Positions 1 to 8,700 of a DNA stretch of 64,000 bases are shown here, piece by piece; position 1 is the stretch's first letter; each line of letters starts with the position of its first letter. The notes under the pieces are model-generated. The model had not been told where the DNA came from and did no database searches. It was given only the letters and a program-made list of their open reading frames with translations. The stretch is taken from assembly GCA_031375105.1 (NCBI GenBank), contig JANMHJ010000021.1, forward strand, positions 62,001 to 126,000, in the 5' to 3' direction. The position numbers and the translations under genes were made by a program. This DNA is from JANMDU01 sp031375105. GTDB taxonomy: Bacteria; Pseudomonadota; Gammaproteobacteria; Burkholderiales; Burkholderiaceae_C.

Positions 1-468
1 TGCGCCCACAGCTTTGCAAGCGGCCATCTGCTCGGGCACAGGATCCATGAACAGACTCACACGCACGCCGAGTGCATGGCATTCGTCAATCAGCGGCTTC
101 AAGCGCTCCGCATCTTGCGGAAAACTCCAGCCGTGATCAGAAGTACTCTGCCCTTCGCTATCGGGCACGAAGGTGGCTTGATGTGGTTTGACAGCGCGGA
201 TGAAATCCATCAAGTTATGAAACGGATTGCCTTCAATGTTGTATTCCCGCCCTGGCCACAGGCGCATCAGCTCTGCGATTTCATACACATCGTTTTTGCG
301 AATATGCCGCTCATCGGGCCGTGGATGCACCGTGATGCCCGCTGCGCCTGCCTTCAGGCAAATCTCAGCCGCGCGCGTCACGCTTGGGTAGCCCACATGC
401 CGCGTGTTGCGCACGAGCGCCACTTTATTGACATTCACGGAAAGTGCTGTGTGGATTGAGTTCTTCAT
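1..468 (-). CDS. pdxJ: pyridoxine 5'-phosphate synthase PdxJ (3' part cut off by window edge)
   Basis: Reading leftwards from an ATG at 468 the frame stays open to the window edge (156 codons) and starts MKNSIHTALSVNVNKVALVRN. PdxJ condenses 1-deoxyxylulose 5-phosphate with 3-amino-2-oxopropyl phosphate in cytosolic vitamin B6 synthesis. Recognisable PdxJ blocks are VNVNKVALVRNTRH near residue 12 and GITVHPRPDERHI near residue 43, followed by an IEGNPF block. The version resembles the Bacteroidetes-like subgroup more than E. coli PdxJ. The position downstream of recO is the usual lepA-rnc-era-recO-pdxJ order. Repeat copy 1 fills the leader right up to the start codon, so any ribosome site lies within or beside the repeat. 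Confidence 0.85.
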   Translation of the reverse strand, partial: MKNSIHTALSVNVNKVALVRNTRHVGYPSVTRAAEICLKAGAAGITVHPRPDERHIRKNDVYEIAELMRLWPGREYNIEGNPFHNLMDFIRAVKPHQATFVPDSEGQSTSDHGWSFPQDAERLKPLIDECHALGVRVSLFMDPVPEQMAACKAVGA

Positions 469-470
469 GA

Positions 471-524
471 AAAATCGCCTGTTACCCGTTATAAAACGTG
501 CGCAGAATGCTATCAAATTAATAG
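471..524 (-). repeat. palindromic repeat family, copy 1 (reverse orientation)
   Basis: This copy reads, on the minus strand, CTATTAATTTGATAG then TCTGCGCA, TTTTATAACGGGTAA and a degraded GCCGATTT end. It lies between recO and pdxJ and forms the pdxJ leader, ending 2 bases before the ATG. Confidence 0.85.
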
Positions 525-534
525 TAAGTGCAAG

Positions 535-1293
535 TCAACTCAGCGCCTGCGCATCCATCATCAGCTGCCGCGTGCGAAAGCCCCGGCTGCCAGCGTGGTA
601 GTTTAGCAAGCTGCGCAGCAATTGCTTGAGTGCGGCTTTATCTGAAGCAGCCATGCGCTGCACGGCCTCGCGTGCCGGGAAAATCGCCGCACGCTGATCG
701 AGCGCAGTTTGCAAACTGCGCCAAGCTGCCGCACTCATCGCCGCCTCTTCAAAAGACGAACCTGTGGTCTCGCGCAGCCCCACCTCGGGTATCAAGCTGT
801 AAAGCACATCATCCTCCAGCGCACCCATGGAAAAGCTGTCTGTATCTAATGTGGGCAGCAAACCAATCTCGCGCAGCAGCACCAATTCAAACGCCCGCAG
901 TGATGCATCCAATTGCGCCGCATCCCGTAGCCAAGTGCAGGCATGCGCATAAGCATCAAAGAGCAGCTCATGCGGATCATCGCGCGCCAGCAGCTTCATC
1001 ATCAGCTCATTGAGGTAATAGCCCGAAAGCAGCGCATCACCCGAAGGCATCGTGAGGCCGCCCTGCCATTCAGCGCCCTTCAGCGTATGCACCTCCGCAT
1101 CCCCCGAAAAGCTGATCGAAAGCAACTGCAGCGGCAACAAAATCGCCCGAAACTGCGAACTCGGCCGCTTCACCCCCTTCGCCACCATCGCCACTCGCCC
1201 ATGATGCCGCGTCAGCACTTCCAGAATCAGGCTGCTCTCGCTCCAGTCGTAGCGATGCAAGACGAAGGCGGGTTCGTGGGCGATGCGCTTCAT
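535..1293 (-). CDS. recO: DNA repair protein RecO
   Basis: RecO (252 aa) anneals single strands and loads RecA with RecR in the RecF pathway. The N-terminal OB-fold has the typical start (AFVLHRYDWSESSLILEVLTR, residues 9-29) and a VAKGVKRPSSQFRAILLPLQLL block near residues 37-58. The C-terminal helical part has the usual FELVLLREIGLLPTLD segment near residue 135. No Cys4 zinc motif is visible, as is common in proteobacterial RecO. It is followed by pdxJ and preceded by era, with one repeat copy in each gap. Confidence 0.93.
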   Translation of the reverse strand: MKRIAHEPAFVLHRYDWSESSLILEVLTRHHGRVAMVAKGVKRPSSQFRAILLPLQLLSISFSGDAEVHTLKGAEWQGGLTMPSGDALLSGYYLNELMMKLLARDDPHELLFDAYAHACTWLRDAAQLDASLRAFELVLLREIGLLPTLDTDSFSMGALEDDVLYSLIPEVGLRETTGSSFEEAAMSAAAWRSLQTALDQRAAIFPAREAVQRMAASDKAALKQLLRSLLNYHAGSRGFRTRQLMMDAQALS

Positions 1294-1302
1294 GAGAATG
1301 TA

Positions 1303-1367
1303 TGCTATTAATTAGTGAGCACTCTGCGCATATTCTATAAGGGGGATAGGGTGATTTCTATTAAAAA
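1303..1367 (+). repeat. palindromic repeat family, copy 2
   Basis: TGCTATTAATTAGTGAGCAC, CTCTGCGCA, TTCTATAAGGGGG and a TGATTTCTATTAAAAA end. It belongs to the variant in which the second palindrome arm is replaced by ...GAGCACT. It fills the era-recO gap and touches the era stop codon. Confidence 0.85.
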
Positions 1368-2558
1368 TTACTCATACCCAAAGCTCTTCACCCGCTCCGC
1401 GTTATCGGCCCAGCCGCCTTGCACTTTGACCCAGAGCTGGAGGAAGACTTTGGCGTCCATCAGGCGCTCTAGCTCTTCTCGGGCTTCGGTGCCCATGCGC
1501 TTTAAGCCTTCGCCACCCGCGCCGATCACCATGGCTTTGTGGGAATCTCGCTCGACGATGATGGTTGCGGCGATTTTGACGAAGCGCTTGGCTGTTTTGC
1601 CGGGCTCTTCTTTGAATTGATCGATCACCACCGTGCTGGTGTAAGGCAGCTCATCGCCGGTGAAGCGGAAGAGCTTTTCGCGCACGATTTCGCCGGCCAT
1701 GAAGCGTTCGGATTTGTCGGTGACTTCCTCACCAGTGTAAATCCAAGGCTGCTCAGGCAGGTATTTTTCGCAGATCACGAGCAAGCGCTCGATGTCTTTT
1801 TTCTGCTTGGCGCTCATGGGGATGATCTCGGCGAACTGGATGGTTTTGACGACCTCTAGGTCTTCTGCGCTGATCTCTGCCGTGTCAATGCTTTCTGCTT
1901 CTGCATTGATGTCTGCATTTGCCACCTCATCGCCATCTTCTGCCGGTTTGGCATCGCTCTGTGCTTTGGTCTCACTGCTGTGCTCCATAGCTGGCTCGAA
2001 TTTAATCGCACCCATGCCTTTGGCATGGACCTCTTGCAACCAAGGCGCAATATCTGCGCGGCGGTTCACGGTATCGAGCTTATTTGCAACCAGCACCACA
2101 GGCACGCCCTTGGCCTGCTTGCCCAAGAGTGAGAGCACTTTGGCATCGGCACCGGACAAACGCCCAGCTTCCACCACGAGCAAGATCAAATCCACGCCAC
2201 TCACAGCGCCGGTAACAGTTTTATTGAGCGAGCGGTTCAGCGCGGTGCCGTGGCGCGTTTGGAAGCCCGGTGTGTCAGCGAAGACGAATTGCGCTGCGCC
2301 CTGCGTGCGGATGCCCAAGATGCGGTGGCGCGTGGTTTGCGCTTTGCGCGAGGTGATGCTGACTTTTTGTCCGACCAAGGCATTGAGCAAGGTGGATTTG
2401 CCGACGTTGGGTTTACCAACGATGGCGATCATGCCGCAGCGTTTGGGCGCACTATCGGCTACTGCGGCATCAGGCGAAGTTGCCTCTCCTGCCGGTTTTT
2501 GGAAGAACGCATCAAGCAATGAATCGCTTTGAGCGTTGTTGGGGATTGGTTTTTTCAT
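1368..2558 (-). CDS. era: GTPase Era, with an acidic insertion in the G domain
   Basis: Era is a 16S rRNA-binding GTPase needed for 30S assembly. G1 is GKPNVGKST (residues 48-56), G3 DTPG (95-98), G4 NKLD (159-162), G5 SAK (249-251); the C-terminal KH domain holds the VIGAGGEGLKRMG motif. At 396 aa it is about 90-100 residues longer than typical Era. The excess is an N-terminal extension of about 40 residues and an acidic, low-complexity stretch at about residues 179-238, between G4 and G5, rich in Asp, Glu and Ala. The frame is intact and all GTPase motifs are kept, so function is probably retained. Confidence 0.95.
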   Translation of the reverse strand: MKKPIPNNAQSDSLLDAFFQKPAGEATSPDAAVADSAPKRCGMIAIVGKPNVGKSTLLNALVGQKVSITSRKAQTTRHRILGIRTQGAAQFVFADTPGFQTRHGTALNRSLNKTVTGAVSGVDLILLVVEAGRLSGADAKVLSLLGKQAKGVPVVLVANKLDTVNRRADIAPWLQEVHAKGMGAIKFEPAMEHSSETKAQSDAKPAEDGDEVANADINAEAESIDTAEISAEDLEVVKTIQFAEIIPMSAKQKKDIERLLVICEKYLPEQPWIYTGEEVTDKSERFMAGEIVREKLFRFTGDELPYTSTVVIDQFKEEPGKTAKRFVKIAATIIVERDSHKAMVIGAGGEGLKRMGTEAREELERLMDAKVFLQLWVKVQGGWADNAERVKSFGYE

Positions 2559-2562
2559 AAGA

Positions 2563-2620
2563 ATTCGGCTGTTAGCCGTTATAAAATCGACAATGTTTGC
2601 TATTTATTTAATAGCAAACA
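2563..2620 (-). repeat. palindromic repeat family, copy 3 (reverse orientation)
   Basis: On the minus strand it reads TTGCTATTAAATAAATAGC, then TTTTATAACGGCTAACAG and a GCCGAATT end. The GCTAT arms pair perfectly. It occupies the gap between rnc and era and ends 5 bases before the rnc stop codon. Confidence 0.85.
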
Positions 2621-2624
2621 AGAA

Positions 2625-3305
2625 TTAAGCGACGGTCTTCAGCAACTTGAGCATGGCCATCGCGGCCTCTTGCTCGGCTGCACGACGCGAGCTACCAAAG
2701 CCGCGTGCCTCGCGCTGCATTTGCTCAATCGCGCACTGCACCTCAAAGGTTTGCCGATGCGCTGCGCCAGTGATACTCATCACGTTGTAGGCAGGCAGCT
2801 TGAGCTTTTTGCCTTGCAGCAACTCTTGCAGCTCGGTCTTGGCATCTTTGCCAGCAGCAGGCATCTCGGGGTTGATTTCCACTTTGTCAAACAAGCGATG
2901 AACCAAGGCGGAGGCTTTTTCAAAGCCCGCATCCAGATAAACCGCGCCGATTACCGCCTCTAGCGCATCAGCAAGAATAGAGGGGCGCTTGCTGCCGCCT
3001 GAGCGCAGTTCGCCTTCACCCAAGCGGATGAGATTGCCTAGATGCAATTCAACGGCAATTTTGTGCAACGTGTCTTGCTTGACGAGATTGGCGCGAACGC
3101 GCGAGAGCTCACCTTCTTGCAGCGTGCCCAAAGCTTGGAAGAGCATGCCAGAAACAGCCAAATTCAACACAGAATCGCCCAAAAATTCTAGGCGCTCGTT
3201 GTGGTCAGCACTGTAGCTGCGGTGCGTCAGCGCCTGCGCAAGCAAGGCAGGTTTGTGAAATTCATGCTGCAAGCGTTGCTGCAGCTGCAGGGCAGCATCA
3301 AGCAA
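2625..3305 (-). CDS. rnc: ribonuclease III
   Basis: RNase III (226 aa) cleaves double-stranded RNA in rRNA processing. The signature ERLEFLGDSVLNLAVS lies near residue 37 and the second catalytic block DALEAVIGAVYLDAG near residue 113; a double-stranded RNA-binding domain follows from about residue 155 and ends with SSRRAAEQEAAMAMLKLL. It lies between DUF4845 and era in one minus-strand run starting at lepA, the standard betaproteobacterial order. Confidence 0.96.
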   Translation of the reverse strand: MLDAALQLQQRLQHEFHKPALLAQALTHRSYSADHNERLEFLGDSVLNLAVSGMLFQALGTLQEGELSRVRANLVKQDTLHKIAVELHLGNLIRLGEGELRSGGSKRPSILADALEAVIGAVYLDAGFEKASALVHRLFDKVEINPEMPAAGKDAKTELQELLQGKKLKLPAYNVMSITGAAHRQTFEVQCAIEQMQREARGFGSSRRAAEQEAAMAMLKLLKTVA

Positions 3306-3335
3306 GGGCGCAGCCTAATAGAAAACCGTCGATCA

Positions 3336-3683
3336 TCACTTGTCGCTACTTCCAGCGTATTTGAGCAGCAAAAAAGCCGGGCCAGCAAGGTGAATCTCCT
3401 TGGTATAGGCAAAGCTGACAACCACTTTGTCGCCGTTTTTGGTGACATCGAGGTCTTTACCCATAATGGCTTTGAAATCATCGATGTTTTGCGCTTTGTC
3501 GAAACTGGTTCGAATTTCGCCAATCGTGCCACCCGCAGCGGCCACCTTTTTAGTGGCTTTCAGAATTGCAAAGTATTCAAGCACCGTTGGGAACACTTGT
3601 GCGCCCACCACGCCAGCAAAAGCCAGCACCACACCGACAAAGATCAGACTAATTAAAGAGATGCCGCGTTGTTGAGATTTCAT
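3336..3683 (-). CDS. DUF4845 family membrane-anchored protein
   Basis: Small protein of 115 residues starting MKSQQRGISLISLIFVGVVL. The N-terminus is a single membrane segment (about residues 8-30) resembling a pilin-like QRGxSLIxLI start; the remainder is a short soluble domain. The family is regularly found between lepB and rnc in betaproteobacteria and its function is unknown. I chose the ATG at 3683; a longer in-frame reading exists upstream but runs toward the lepB stop and lacks family-like sequence. Confidence 0.8.
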   Translation of the reverse strand: MKSQQRGISLISLIFVGVVLAFAGVVGAQVFPTVLEYFAILKATKKVAAAGGTIGEIRTSFDKAQNIDDFKAIMGKDLDVTKNGDKVVVSFAYTKEIHLAGPAFLLLKYAGSSDK

Positions 3684-3711
3684 GTTGCGCCTTGTATGAA
3701 AACGGGAAAGA

Positions 3712-4713
3712 TCAGTCAAACGAACCAATTCTGCGGAGATTACCAAAATTCATCCACACATAAAAGGCCTTGCCCACGATATTTTTCTCGGGCACAAAGC
3801 CCCAGTAACGGGAATCGAGGGAATTGTCCCGATTGTCGCCCATCATGAAGTAATGACCAACCGGTACTTTGCAGACCACGCCTTCGACGCTGTAACGGCA
3901 GTTTTGCTTGAAGGAAAAATCTTCCACGCCAGGGATCATGGCCGGGCGCTGGTCATCGTTGAGCAGTTTGTGCTTTTTGCTGCCGCCTTGCGACAACTCG
4001 ATCAGCTCTTCAAACTGCTTGCTGTAACGCATCGTGTCTTCTTCCAGAAAATCTGGCATCACGTCTTTCGATAGCAGCTTACCGTTGATGGCCAGCTTTT
4101 TGTTCAGATAGCTCACCTCATCACCGGGCAGGCCGATCACACGCTTGATGTAATCCACATTCGGGTTGGGAGGGTAACGAAACACCATCACATCGCCGCG
4201 CTCGGGGTTGTTCACATCGATGATTTTTTTGTTGATCACTGGCAGGCGCACGCCGTAAGTGTATTTATTCACCAAAATCAAATCACCGACATGCAGGGTC
4301 GGAATCATCGAGCCTGTGGGAATCTTAAACGGCTCAAACAAAAACGAGCGCAGCAAAAACACAATGCAAATCACTGGGAAAAGCCCCGCCGTCCAATCAA
4401 GCCACCAAGGCTGTTGCAAGACAGCATCTTTGGAAGCGACCATTTCTTTGGCATGAATCTCGGTTTGGCTGATGCCCATCTTGGCCAATTCGGCTTGGCG
4501 AAGAATAGCTTGCTCTTCAATCATCGCCGCCGCGTTCGCGCGCTCAGGCAAGAAGATAAAGCGCTCGAGCAGCCAATACACCCCCGTTACCACGGTGGCA
4601 ATAAAGAGCAGCAGCGAAAAATTGCCTTCAAACACATTGAAGTACCAAGCCGCCGCGTAGGCCACGAAAAGTCCCAGCACCACCGCTGTGATGCCTGGCA
4701 TGAATTTACCCAT
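3712..4713 (-). CDS. lepB: signal peptidase I
   Basis: LepB (333 aa) removes signal peptides on the outer face of the inner membrane. Membrane segments lie near residues 5-25 and 30-45, with a third at about 105-125. The catalytic Ser is in GSMIPTL (about residue 137) and the general-base Lys in DYIKRVIGLPGDEV (about residue 190); the late signature GDNRDNSLDSRYWGFV is intact. Its ATG overlaps the lepA stop by one base (TGATG), indicating translational coupling. Confidence 0.96.
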   Translation of the reverse strand: MGKFMPGITAVVLGLFVAYAAAWYFNVFEGNFSLLLFIATVVTGVYWLLERFIFLPERANAAAMIEEQAILRQAELAKMGISQTEIHAKEMVASKDAVLQQPWWLDWTAGLFPVICIVFLLRSFLFEPFKIPTGSMIPTLHVGDLILVNKYTYGVRLPVINKKIIDVNNPERGDVMVFRYPPNPNVDYIKRVIGLPGDEVSYLNKKLAINGKLLSKDVMPDFLEEDTMRYSKQFEELIELSQGGSKKHKLLNDDQRPAMIPGVEDFSFKQNCRYSVEGVVCKVPVGHYFMMGDNRDNSLDSRYWGFVPEKNIVGKAFYVWMNFGNLRRIGSFD

Positions 4714-6539
4714 CAGTCTTCCACCTGCAAAATAGCCAAGAACGCTTCCTGCGGCACTTCCACCGTGCCGATTTGCTTCATGCGTTTTTTACCCGCTTTC
4801 TGCTTTTCCAAGAGCTTTTTCTTGCGCGTGATGTCGCCGCCGTAGCATTTAGCGAGCACGTTTTTGCGCAAGGCCTTGATTGTCTCACGTGCAATGATGT
4901 TGCCGCCAATGGCCGCTTGGATGATCACGTCATACATCTGGCGGCTGATGATCTCGCGCATCTTCGCGGCCACAGCGCGGCCTCGATAGGTGGCTTGACT
5001 GCGGTGAACGATGATGGACAGGGCATCCACCTTCTCGGTGTTGAGCAACATATCGACTTTCACCACATCTGAGGCGCGGTATTCCTTGAACTCATAGTCC
5101 ATCGAGGCATAGCCCCGACTCACACTTTTGAGCTTGTCAAAGAAATCCAACACGATTTCGCCCAAAGGCATGTCGTAGGTCAGCACCACTTGGCGGCCTT
5201 TGTAAGCCATATTGAGCTGCATGCCGCGCTTTTGGTTGGCCAGCGTCATCACCGAGCCCACATACTCTTGCGGCACATAGATATGCACTTCCACGATGGG
5301 CTCGCGGATTTCTTCGATGCGCGAGACTTCGGGCATCTTGGAAGGGTTTTCCACCAACAGCGTCTCAGGATCTTTGCCGCCCGTGAGCACTTCATACACC
5401 ACGCTCGGCGCGGTAGTGATCAGATCTTGGTCAAACTCGCGCTCCAAGCGTTCCTGCACGATCTCCATATGCAGCAGGCCCAGAAAGCCGCAACGGAAGC
5501 CAAAACCCAGCGCTTGAGAGACTTCTGGCTCAAATCGCAAAGCTGAATCGTTCAACTGAAGCTTCGTCAAAGCATCACGAAGCTGCTCATACTCACTGGA
5601 TTCGCTCGGATACAACCCAGCAAACACCTGCGGCTGAATTTCCTTGAAGCCGGGCAAAGCTTCGGTGGCGGGCGCAATGTTCATCATACCCAGAGCGCCT
5701 CGGGTGATCACGCGCGTGATCGTGTCGCCCACGCGAGCAGCCTTCAACTCCTTGATACCGGCAATGATGTAGCCTACTTCGCCCGCTTCTAGCGCGGGGC
5801 GGGGTTCGTTGGTCGGCGTGAACACGCCAATGCTGTCGGCGTTGTATTGGGAGCCGTTGGCCATCATCAAAATTTTGTCGCCTTTGACCAAGCGGCCATC
5901 AACCACGCGCACCAGCATCACCACGCCGACATAGCTGTCAAACCAGCTGTCCACAATCATGGCGCGTAGCGGGCCATCGGGGTTACCACGCGGTGGCGGC
6001 ACCTTAGCCACGACAAGTTCGAGCACCTCATCAATGCCCATGCCCGTCTTGGCGGAAATCGCAATCGCATCGCTCGCGTCTAAGCCAATCACTTCTTCGA
6101 TTTCTTTTTTTGCACCCTCAGGATCGGCCTGCGGCAAATCCATTTTGTTGAGCACGCAAGAAACCTCCACCCCGAGATCTAAAGCGGTGTAGCAATTGGC
6201 CACCGTTTGCGCTTCTACACCTTGCGATGCATCGACCACGAGCAGCGCGCCTTCGCATGCGGAAAGCGAGCGACTCACTTCATAAGAGAAGTCCACATGG
6301 CCGGGTGTGTCGATCAAGTTCAGGTTGTAAATCAGGCCGTCGCGTGCTTTGTATTGCAACGCAGCCGTCTGCGCCTTGATAGTTATCCCACGCTCTTTTT
6401 CGATGTCCATCGAATCGAGAACTTGCTCGCTCATCTCACGATCAGACAAGCCGCCACAACGTTGAATCAAACGATCAGCGAGTGTGGATTTACCGTGATC
6501 GATGTGCGCGATGATGGAAAAATTTCGTATGTGCTTCAT
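4713..6539 (-). CDS. lepA: elongation factor 4 (LepA)
   Basis: LepA (608 aa) is a ribosome-associated translational GTPase that acts on stalled or mis-translocated ribosomes. G1 is AHIDHGKST at the N-terminus, followed by DTPGHVDF, NKMDLP and the EF-G-like C-terminal domains ending with the LepA-specific tail (KCYGGDITRKKKLLEKQKAGKKRMK). The ATG at 6539 giving MKHIRNFSIIAHIDHGKS matches the family start; an upstream in-frame codon would add five residues. It is the first gene of the lepA-lepB run. Confidence 0.97.
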   Translation of the reverse strand: MKHIRNFSIIAHIDHGKSTLADRLIQRCGGLSDREMSEQVLDSMDIEKERGITIKAQTAALQYKARDGLIYNLNLIDTPGHVDFSYEVSRSLSACEGALLVVDASQGVEAQTVANCYTALDLGVEVSCVLNKMDLPQADPEGAKKEIEEVIGLDASDAIAISAKTGMGIDEVLELVVAKVPPPRGNPDGPLRAMIVDSWFDSYVGVVMLVRVVDGRLVKGDKILMMANGSQYNADSIGVFTPTNEPRPALEAGEVGYIIAGIKELKAARVGDTITRVITRGALGMMNIAPATEALPGFKEIQPQVFAGLYPSESSEYEQLRDALTKLQLNDSALRFEPEVSQALGFGFRCGFLGLLHMEIVQERLEREFDQDLITTAPSVVYEVLTGGKDPETLLVENPSKMPEVSRIEEIREPIVEVHIYVPQEYVGSVMTLANQKRGMQLNMAYKGRQVVLTYDMPLGEIVLDFFDKLKSVSRGYASMDYEFKEYRASDVVKVDMLLNTEKVDALSIIVHRSQATYRGRAVAAKMREIISRQMYDVIIQAAIGGNIIARETIKALRKNVLAKCYGGDITRKKKLLEKQKAGKKRMKQIGTVEVPQEAFLAILQVED

Positions 6540-7186
6540 CAACAAAAATCTCAAACTAATTCTTTAAGTGCTTGATCCGTATGACACTTGGCAATATGCA
6601 AAGCGCAACACCCAAGAAAAAGGGCGCGTCGTTTTAAGACGCGCCCTACAAACCAACAATCTATTGGCAACTGCGATAGTTGGACTTTCATTGTAGGGCA
6701 AGCGCATCGTGAGTACACGGGAAAATTCTCTAATCTTTCTTCGTTGCGGGCTTGCAACGGGAAGTTATTAACAGGTTATTCACAATTTATGTGGGCAAGT
6801 GGTCGAAGCGCATGGGGATGGGCTGTGGATGGCAGGTGGACAGCTTGTGTGCATCCCATATCGTGAACTTCAACGCCTTTGATATACCCAAATGAGTGTA
6901 TCAATAGGCTTGATTTTAGCGGTTTTAGATATGAAGCTCCGCTCTTTGTTGGCTTTCACTAACTTTCCCAGGGTTTTGGACTGAAAGGTGTGCAGTTGTA
7001 TTTCAGTCAAAACTTTTAAGCCTGTAGGGTTATTTCAAAAACCTGCACTGAATGACTTGACAAGCCACATTTCGTGATTTTCTTGACTTTTTCATCACAA
7101 CCCGACTGCGCCGCAAGCCCATCGGCAGATCAGCTTGCAAGAGCGCAGCTTTAAGCGCAAGATGATCCTCATATTGGAGAAATTTC
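6540..7186. other. 647-bp intergenic region without a convincing gene
   Basis: It lies between the divergent lepA and the protease-like gene and so holds both promoters. It contains the strong hairpin at 6622-6646, a smaller perfect hairpin CGTTGC/GCAACG at about 6741-6758, and one DnaA-box-like TTATTCACA at 6776-6784. Short reading frames here do not look like proteins. A small RNA on the minus strand ending at the hairpin is possible but unproven. Confidence 0.6.
6622..6646 (-). terminator. intrinsic terminator upstream of lepA, acting on minus-strand transcripts
   Basis: GGGCGCGTC and GACGCGCCC pair perfectly (9 bp) around a 7-base loop. Reading on the minus strand the stem is followed by a run of five T (plus positions 6617-6621). 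There is no protein gene immediately upstream on that strand, so the transcript it ends is unknown. Confidence 0.7.
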
Positions 7187-8260
7187 ATGCCAACACCGCG
7201 CTCCGCCCTCACCCCACTCAAGCTGCGCAGCACCTTTGCCGTGCTGATCACTGCGCTGTGCACAAGCCTCGCGCATGCAGCCAGCCCTGCTGCACCTGCG
7301 TCCAACTCAGGCGCGAGTGCGCAAGACACCATCAACGCCCTTTCTAAAGCGCAGATGGCTGTGGTGGGCGTGCAAGTCACCGCCGCTGAAGGCGCGCGCT
7401 CAGCAGAAACGCTTGGCAAGCAGCGTTCTGGCTCAGGCGTGGTGATTGGTGCAGATGGTTTGGTGGTCACCATTGGTTATTTGATTCTTGAAGCCGACAA
7501 CATCCAAATCACGACCACGGACAAGAAAACTGTACCTGCACGCGTCGTGGCCTACGATTTAGCCACGGGCTTTGGTCTGATTCGCCCTGTGGTGCCCTTG
7601 CGCGGCATCGCCCCAGTCTCACTGGGCGGCAGTAGCGACATCAAAACAGGCGAGGCCTTGATGGCCAGCACTGGCGCGTCACCTGATGACGAAGCTGATG
7701 TCAACATGACGCAGCTGGTCAGCAAACGCGCCTTTTCTGGCTATTGGGAATACCACATCGAGAGCGCTCTCTTCACCAGCCCACCGATGCAAAACCATTC
7801 TGGTGCGCCCTTGTTTAACCAAAAAGGCGAGCTGCTGGGCATTGGCAGCTTGTTTGTGATGGATGCGATGGGGCAAAACGTGCGCTTGCCGGGCAATATG
7901 TTTGTGCCGGTTGATCTGCTCAAGCCGATCATGAGCGAGATGTTGCAAACCGGCAGCAGCAAGCTCTCTAAGCGCCCTTGGGTGGGGCTGACCTCGGCTG
8001 AGCAAGGCGGTCGCGTGCAGATTCTGCGTGTCAACAAAGACGGTCCGGCTCAGGCCGCAGGTTTGCAGCCGGGCGATGTGGTCTTGGCAGTGGACGATGC
8101 CAAGGTGGCCAATCTGGAAAGCTTCTACAAAAAAATATGGGATCGCGCCACCCCAGAGGCCGAGATCAAGCTCACGGTGTTGCAGGGTGCAGATTTAAAC
8201 ACCATCACGCTCAAACCCGTGGATCGCATGAGCACGATGATGAAACCTGCTGGAATTTGA
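7187..8260 (+). CDS. trypsin-like (S1C/DegP-type) periplasmic PDZ protein, catalytically degenerate
   Basis: Signal peptide (residues 1-31, ending AHA-A), a trypsin-like domain (about 50-240) and a C-terminal PDZ domain (about 265-340, RVNKDGPAQAAGLQPGDVVLAVD). The frame resembles DegP/HtrA, but the position of the catalytic His reads VVTIGYLI where active members have TNAHV; the Asp block reads DLATGFGL instead of DxxTDLAL; the Ser block is NHSGAPL (Ser about 205) instead of GNSGGPL. Two of three catalytic residues are therefore missing. It is likely a non-proteolytic chaperone or adaptor in the periplasm. The start has a GGAGA ribosome site 9 bases upstream. Confidence 0.8.
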   Translation: MPTPRSALTPLKLRSTFAVLITALCTSLAHAASPAAPASNSGASAQDTINALSKAQMAVVGVQVTAAEGARSAETLGKQRSGSGVVIGADGLVVTIGYLILEADNIQITTTDKKTVPARVVAYDLATGFGLIRPVVPLRGIAPVSLGGSSDIKTGEALMASTGASPDDEADVNMTQLVSKRAFSGYWEYHIESALFTSPPMQNHSGAPLFNQKGELLGIGSLFVMDAMGQNVRLPGNMFVPVDLLKPIMSEMLQTGSSKLSKRPWVGLTSAEQGGRVQILRVNKDGPAQAAGLQPGDVVLAVDDAKVANLESFYKKIWDRATPEAEIKLTVLQGADLNTITLKPVDRMSTMMKPAGI

Positions 8261-8294
8261 GAAACTGCGGCCCGCTTTTGATATCCTGTGCGGC

Positions 8295-8699
8295 ATGGAC
8301 ATTGAACAACTGCAAGCCGCCCTGCCCGCGTATTTCGCACCTTGGGTGCAGGCGCTGGGACTCAAAGTTATCTCCGCCGAAGGCAGTGAGGTCGCGCTGC
8401 GCCTACCCAACACGCCTGATCTGAGCCGCATCGGCGGCATGGTGTGCGGCCAAGCGATGATGGCGGCGGCAGACACAGCGATGGTGCTCGCGTTGATGCA
8501 GCATTTTGGACAATTTCGCCCATGCACCACGGTGCAGATGAACACAAGTTTTCTGAAACCCTTGGCGAATGCGGATGGCTTCGTCACCGCCCGCGTGCTG
8601 CGTGCCGGGAAGACGCTGGCGTTTGGCGAGATTGATGTTTGTAGCGAGCAAGATGGCAAAAGCGTCTGCCGCGTCAGCACGACCTACGCGCTACTTTAA
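8295..8699 (+). CDS. PaaI-type hotdog-fold thioesterase
   Basis: A 134-residue single hotdog domain with the GGMVCGQAMMAAADTAMVLAL block (about residues 50-70) and VQMNTSFLKPL (about residues 82-92), both typical of PaaI/YigI-like acyl-CoA thioesterases. The substrate cannot be told from sequence. It lies 34 bases after the degenerate protease gene on the same strand and converges on the exonuclease gene, the stop codons being one base apart. Confidence 0.8.
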   Translation: MDIEQLQAALPAYFAPWVQALGLKVISAEGSEVALRLPNTPDLSRIGGMVCGQAMMAAADTAMVLALMQHFGQFRPCTTVQMNTSFLKPLANADGFVTARVLRAGKTLAFGEIDVCSEQDGKSVCRVSTTYALL

Positions 8700-8700
8700 G

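Noticed and set aside
1845..2024. Era insertion as a copy of the palindromic repeat
   Set aside because: No GCTAT palindrome, CTGCGCAG or ACGGGTA is present; it is simple acidic low-complexity sequence.
6776..6850. DnaA-box-like TTATTCACA with nearby CTGTGGAT, suggesting an origin
   Set aside because: Only one box fits, no dnaA, dnaN or gyrB is nearby and no AT-rich 13-mers are seen. Probably chance.
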